Origin: Eubacteriales bacterium
GTDB taxonomy: Bacteria; Bacillota; Clostridia; Lachnospirales; Lachnospiraceae
Reading direction: 5' to 3'
Length of the DNA stretch: 64,000 bases
Assembly: GCA_030524545.1 (NCBI GenBank)
Contig: JAUNGM010000007.1
Location: forward strand, 91,874-155,873
The position numbers and the translations under genes were made by a program. This document shows positions 62,167 to 64,000 of this stretch, piece by piece. The notes under the pieces are model-generated. The model worked only from the letters and a program-made list of their open reading frames with translations. It searched no databases and was not told the origin of the DNA. Each line of letters opens with the position of its first letter. The stretch's first letter is position 1.

Positions 62167-64000
62167 ATGAAAAAAGGCGAGATTTATGAAGGCGTTATTG
62201 AAAAAGTAGATTACCCAAACAAAGGATATGTTTTTGTGGATGATCAGAAGGTGGTCGTCAAAAACGGCATTCCCGGACAAAAGGTGCGCTTTGTGATCAA
62301 TAAGAAGCGTTCCGGCCGTGCAGAGGGCAGGCTTTTGGAGGTTTTGGAGAAATCTCCGTTGGAAATGCGGAAGCCTGTGTGCAGCTCCTTTCCGGCGTGC
62401 GGAGGCTGCATGTATCAGACCATGCCCTATCAGGAGCAGCTCAGAATGAAAGAATGCCAGATAAAGAGCCTTCTGGACCAGGCCATTGCTGCAGGAGGAC
62501 AGACAGACTCCCAGGGCAGGCCGGATTATATATGGGAAGGCATTCACGGAAGCCCGATAGAATTTGGCTACCGGAACAAAATGGAATTTTCTTTTGGAGA
62601 TGAATATAAGGACGGGCCCCTTTCTTTAGGTTTACATAAGAAAGGAAGCACGTATGATGTTCTGAATACAGGAGACTGCAAGCTTGTTCATGAAGATATG
62701 ACCAAAATTCTCACCTGTGTGTGGAAGTATTTCCATGACAGGGGAATTTCTTATTATAAAAAAATGCAGCATGTTGGTTATCTGCGCCATCTTCTTCTGC
62801 GCAGGGGTGTGACTACCGGAGAAATCCTGGTTCATGTGATTACTACCAGCCAGGAGGAGCATGACCTGGAGCCTTTAAAAGAAGAGCTTTTGAATCTTTC
62901 TTTGGAAGGGAAGATTGTGGGAATCATGCACATCATCAATGATTCCCTTTCGGATGTGGTAAGAAGCGATGAAACCCGTATTCTGTACGGACAGGATTAT
63001 TTTTACGAGACACTTCTGGGGCTTCGGTTTAAGATCAGTACCTTTTCTTTCTTCCAGCCGAATTCCCTGGCAGCGGAGGTACTGTACTCCATTGTGCGCG
63101 ATTATATCGGGAATACAAAGGATATGGAGGTCTTTGACCTTTACAGCGGCACAGGAACCATCGCCCAGCTTCTGGCTCCTGTGGCAAAAGAAGTTATCGG
63201 TGTGGAAATTGTAGAAGAAGCCGTAGATGCTGCCCGGGAAAACGCAGCTTTGAACGGACTTGCCAATTGCAGATTTATCGCCGGAGATGTCTTAAAAGTC
63301 CTGGATGAGGTTGCCGAAAAGCCCGATATGATCGTTCTGGATCCGCCCCGGGACGGCATCCATCCCAAAGCGCTGCCAAAGATCATTGCATATGGCGTAG
63401 AGCACATCGTCTATATTTCCTGCAAGGCCACCAGCCTGGCGAGAGATTTGGAAGCATTTCTGGCAGCAGGGTACCGTGTGGAGCGTGCCTGCTGTGTAGA
63501 CCAGTTCTGCGAAACCGTTCATATTGAAACAATCTGCAAACTTTCCCGCAAAAGCGGGTTTAGGGGGGAAAATATGATATTAACTACTGAGAGATTAATT
63601 CTTCGGCCATGGACAGACGCAGATGCAGAAAGTCTTTTTGAATATGCAAGTGATCCTGATGTTGGTCCGATTGCAGGATGGCCTCCGCATAAAAATGCAG
63701 AGGAAAGCTTGGGTGTCATCAGAAATGTTTTAACAGGAGCTGAGTGCTATGCAATCTGTGAAAAAGGAAGCAATAAGGCAATTGGAGCAGTAGAACTTAA
63801 ACTGAACGGACACACTGATATGACTGAGAGTGATGATGAATGTGAACTTGGCTATTGGCTTGGCAAACCCTTCTGGGGCAGAGGCTATATGCCGGAAGCT
63901 GCAGCAGAACTCATTCGGCATGGCTTTGAAGACTTGGGAATGACAACAATTTGGTGTGGTTACTATGATGGAAACAATAAATCCAGGAGAGTTCAGGAAA
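62167..64000 (+). CDS. rlmD: 23S rRNA (uracil-C5)-methyltransferase RlmD/RumA-type fused to a GNAT domain; runs off the window
   Basis: TRAM domain (GVIEKVDYPNKGYVFVDD), [4Fe-4S] cysteines CSSFPACGGC plus a fourth in GDCKLVHE, SAM-binding DLYSGTGTIAQLL, catalytic cysteine in YISCKATSLARDL. The methyltransferase ends near ETVHIETICKLSRK (about 63552), but no stop follows: the frame continues through SGFRGEN to MILTTERLILRPW, a RimJ/RimL-type GNAT acetyltransferase domain with ELGYWLGKPFWGRGY, still open at base 64000. The second domain has its own ribosome-site-like AGGGGGGAA and ATG at 63574, so it may also be made separately. GGAGGAATT fixes the first start. Confidence 0.88.
   Translation, partial: MKKGEIYEGVIEKVDYPNKGYVFVDDQKVVVKNGIPGQKVRFVINKKRSGRAEGRLLEVLEKSPLEMRKPVCSSFPACGGCMYQTMPYQEQLRMKECQIKSLLDQAIAAGGQTDSQGRPDYIWEGIHGSPIEFGYRNKMEFSFGDEYKDGPLSLGLHKKGSTYDVLNTGDCKLVHEDMTKILTCVWKYFHDRGISYYKKMQHVGYLRHLLLRRGVTTGEILVHVITTSQEEHDLEPLKEELLNLSLEGKIVGIMHIINDSLSDVVRSDETRILYGQDYFYETLLGLRFKISTFSFFQPNSLAAEVLYSIVRDYIGNTKDMEVFDLYSGTGTIAQLLAPVAKEVIGVEIVEEAVDAARENAALNGLANCRFIAGDVLKVLDEVAEKPDMIVLDPPRDGIHPKALPKIIAYGVEHIVYISCKATSLARDLEAFLAAGYRVERACCVDQFCETVHIETICKLSRKSGFRGENMILTTERLILRPWTDADAESLFEYASDPDVGPIAGWPPHKNAEESLGVIRNVLTGAECYAICEKGSNKAIGAVELKLNGHTDMTESDDECELGYWLGKPFWGRGYMPEAAAELIRHGFEDLGMTTIWCGYYDGNNKSRRVQE

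Overview
The window looks like a chromosomal segment of a Gram-positive anaerobe of the Lachnospiraceae, probably Blautia-like. The evidence is strong GGAGG ribosome sites, a division/cell-wall cluster of clostridial layout, a DUF1540 protein, a DUF4364 protein, YerC, multiple-monosaccharide and msm-type sugar transporters, and LytS/YesN-type sugar regulation. No rRNA, tRNA, CRISPR array, prophage or transposase gene was seen. The genus assignment is inference.

0-14 kb is a division and cell-wall cluster: two consecutive class B penicillin-binding proteins (the first cut by the window edge), mraY, murD, ftsW, murA, ftsQ/divIB and ftsZ. It is interrupted at 6.3-9.0 kb by a small D-amino-acid module: a YheO/DauR-like regulator divergent from a D-serine dehydratase-like enzyme and a RidA protein. 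14-24 kb holds a DUF1540 protein, a sodium symporter, the infC-rpmI-rplT operon behind a terminator-bearing leader, a complete branched-chain amino acid ABC transporter (SBP, livHMGF) with a coupled cytidylate-kinase-like gene, and a polysaccharide deacetylase. 24-28 kb has a large palindromic element, rarA, and a minus-strand run (DUF624, radical SAM, DUF4364).

28-38 kb is one sugar-sensing and uptake locus: a membrane-anchored periplasmic-binding sensor, a LytS/YesM-type kinase, a YesN-type regulator, a binding lipoprotein, then a ChvE-MmsA-MmsB transporter. A PHP hydrolase and YerC follow, then a minus-strand AraC / DUF1836 / PfoR-like run. The AraC regulator is divergent from an msm/raf-type operon (SBP, two permeases, GH36 alpha-galactosidase), whose second permease has an in-frame TAG in its conserved EAA loop.

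47.9-59.2 kb is the most accessory-looking part. One plus-strand run encodes an OmpR-type two-component system, a large lipoprotein, two ABC-2-like membrane proteins, an ABC ATPase, and two exported membrane-anchored proteins of unknown role. A minus-strand triad converges on it and overlaps its last gene: a small helical protein, a VWA protein with a degenerate metallopeptidase-like motif, and a MoxR-type AAA+ ATPase. These two modules are the best candidates for undescribed biology. The window closes with pcrA, a small acidic membrane protein, and an RlmD-type rRNA methyltransferase fused in frame to a GNAT domain that runs off the end.

Recurring regulatory themes are hairpins at or just before start codons, partial terminators between binding-protein genes and their permeases, and two copies of a dispersed intergenic repeat. 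All function calls come from reading motifs and context; no database search was run.
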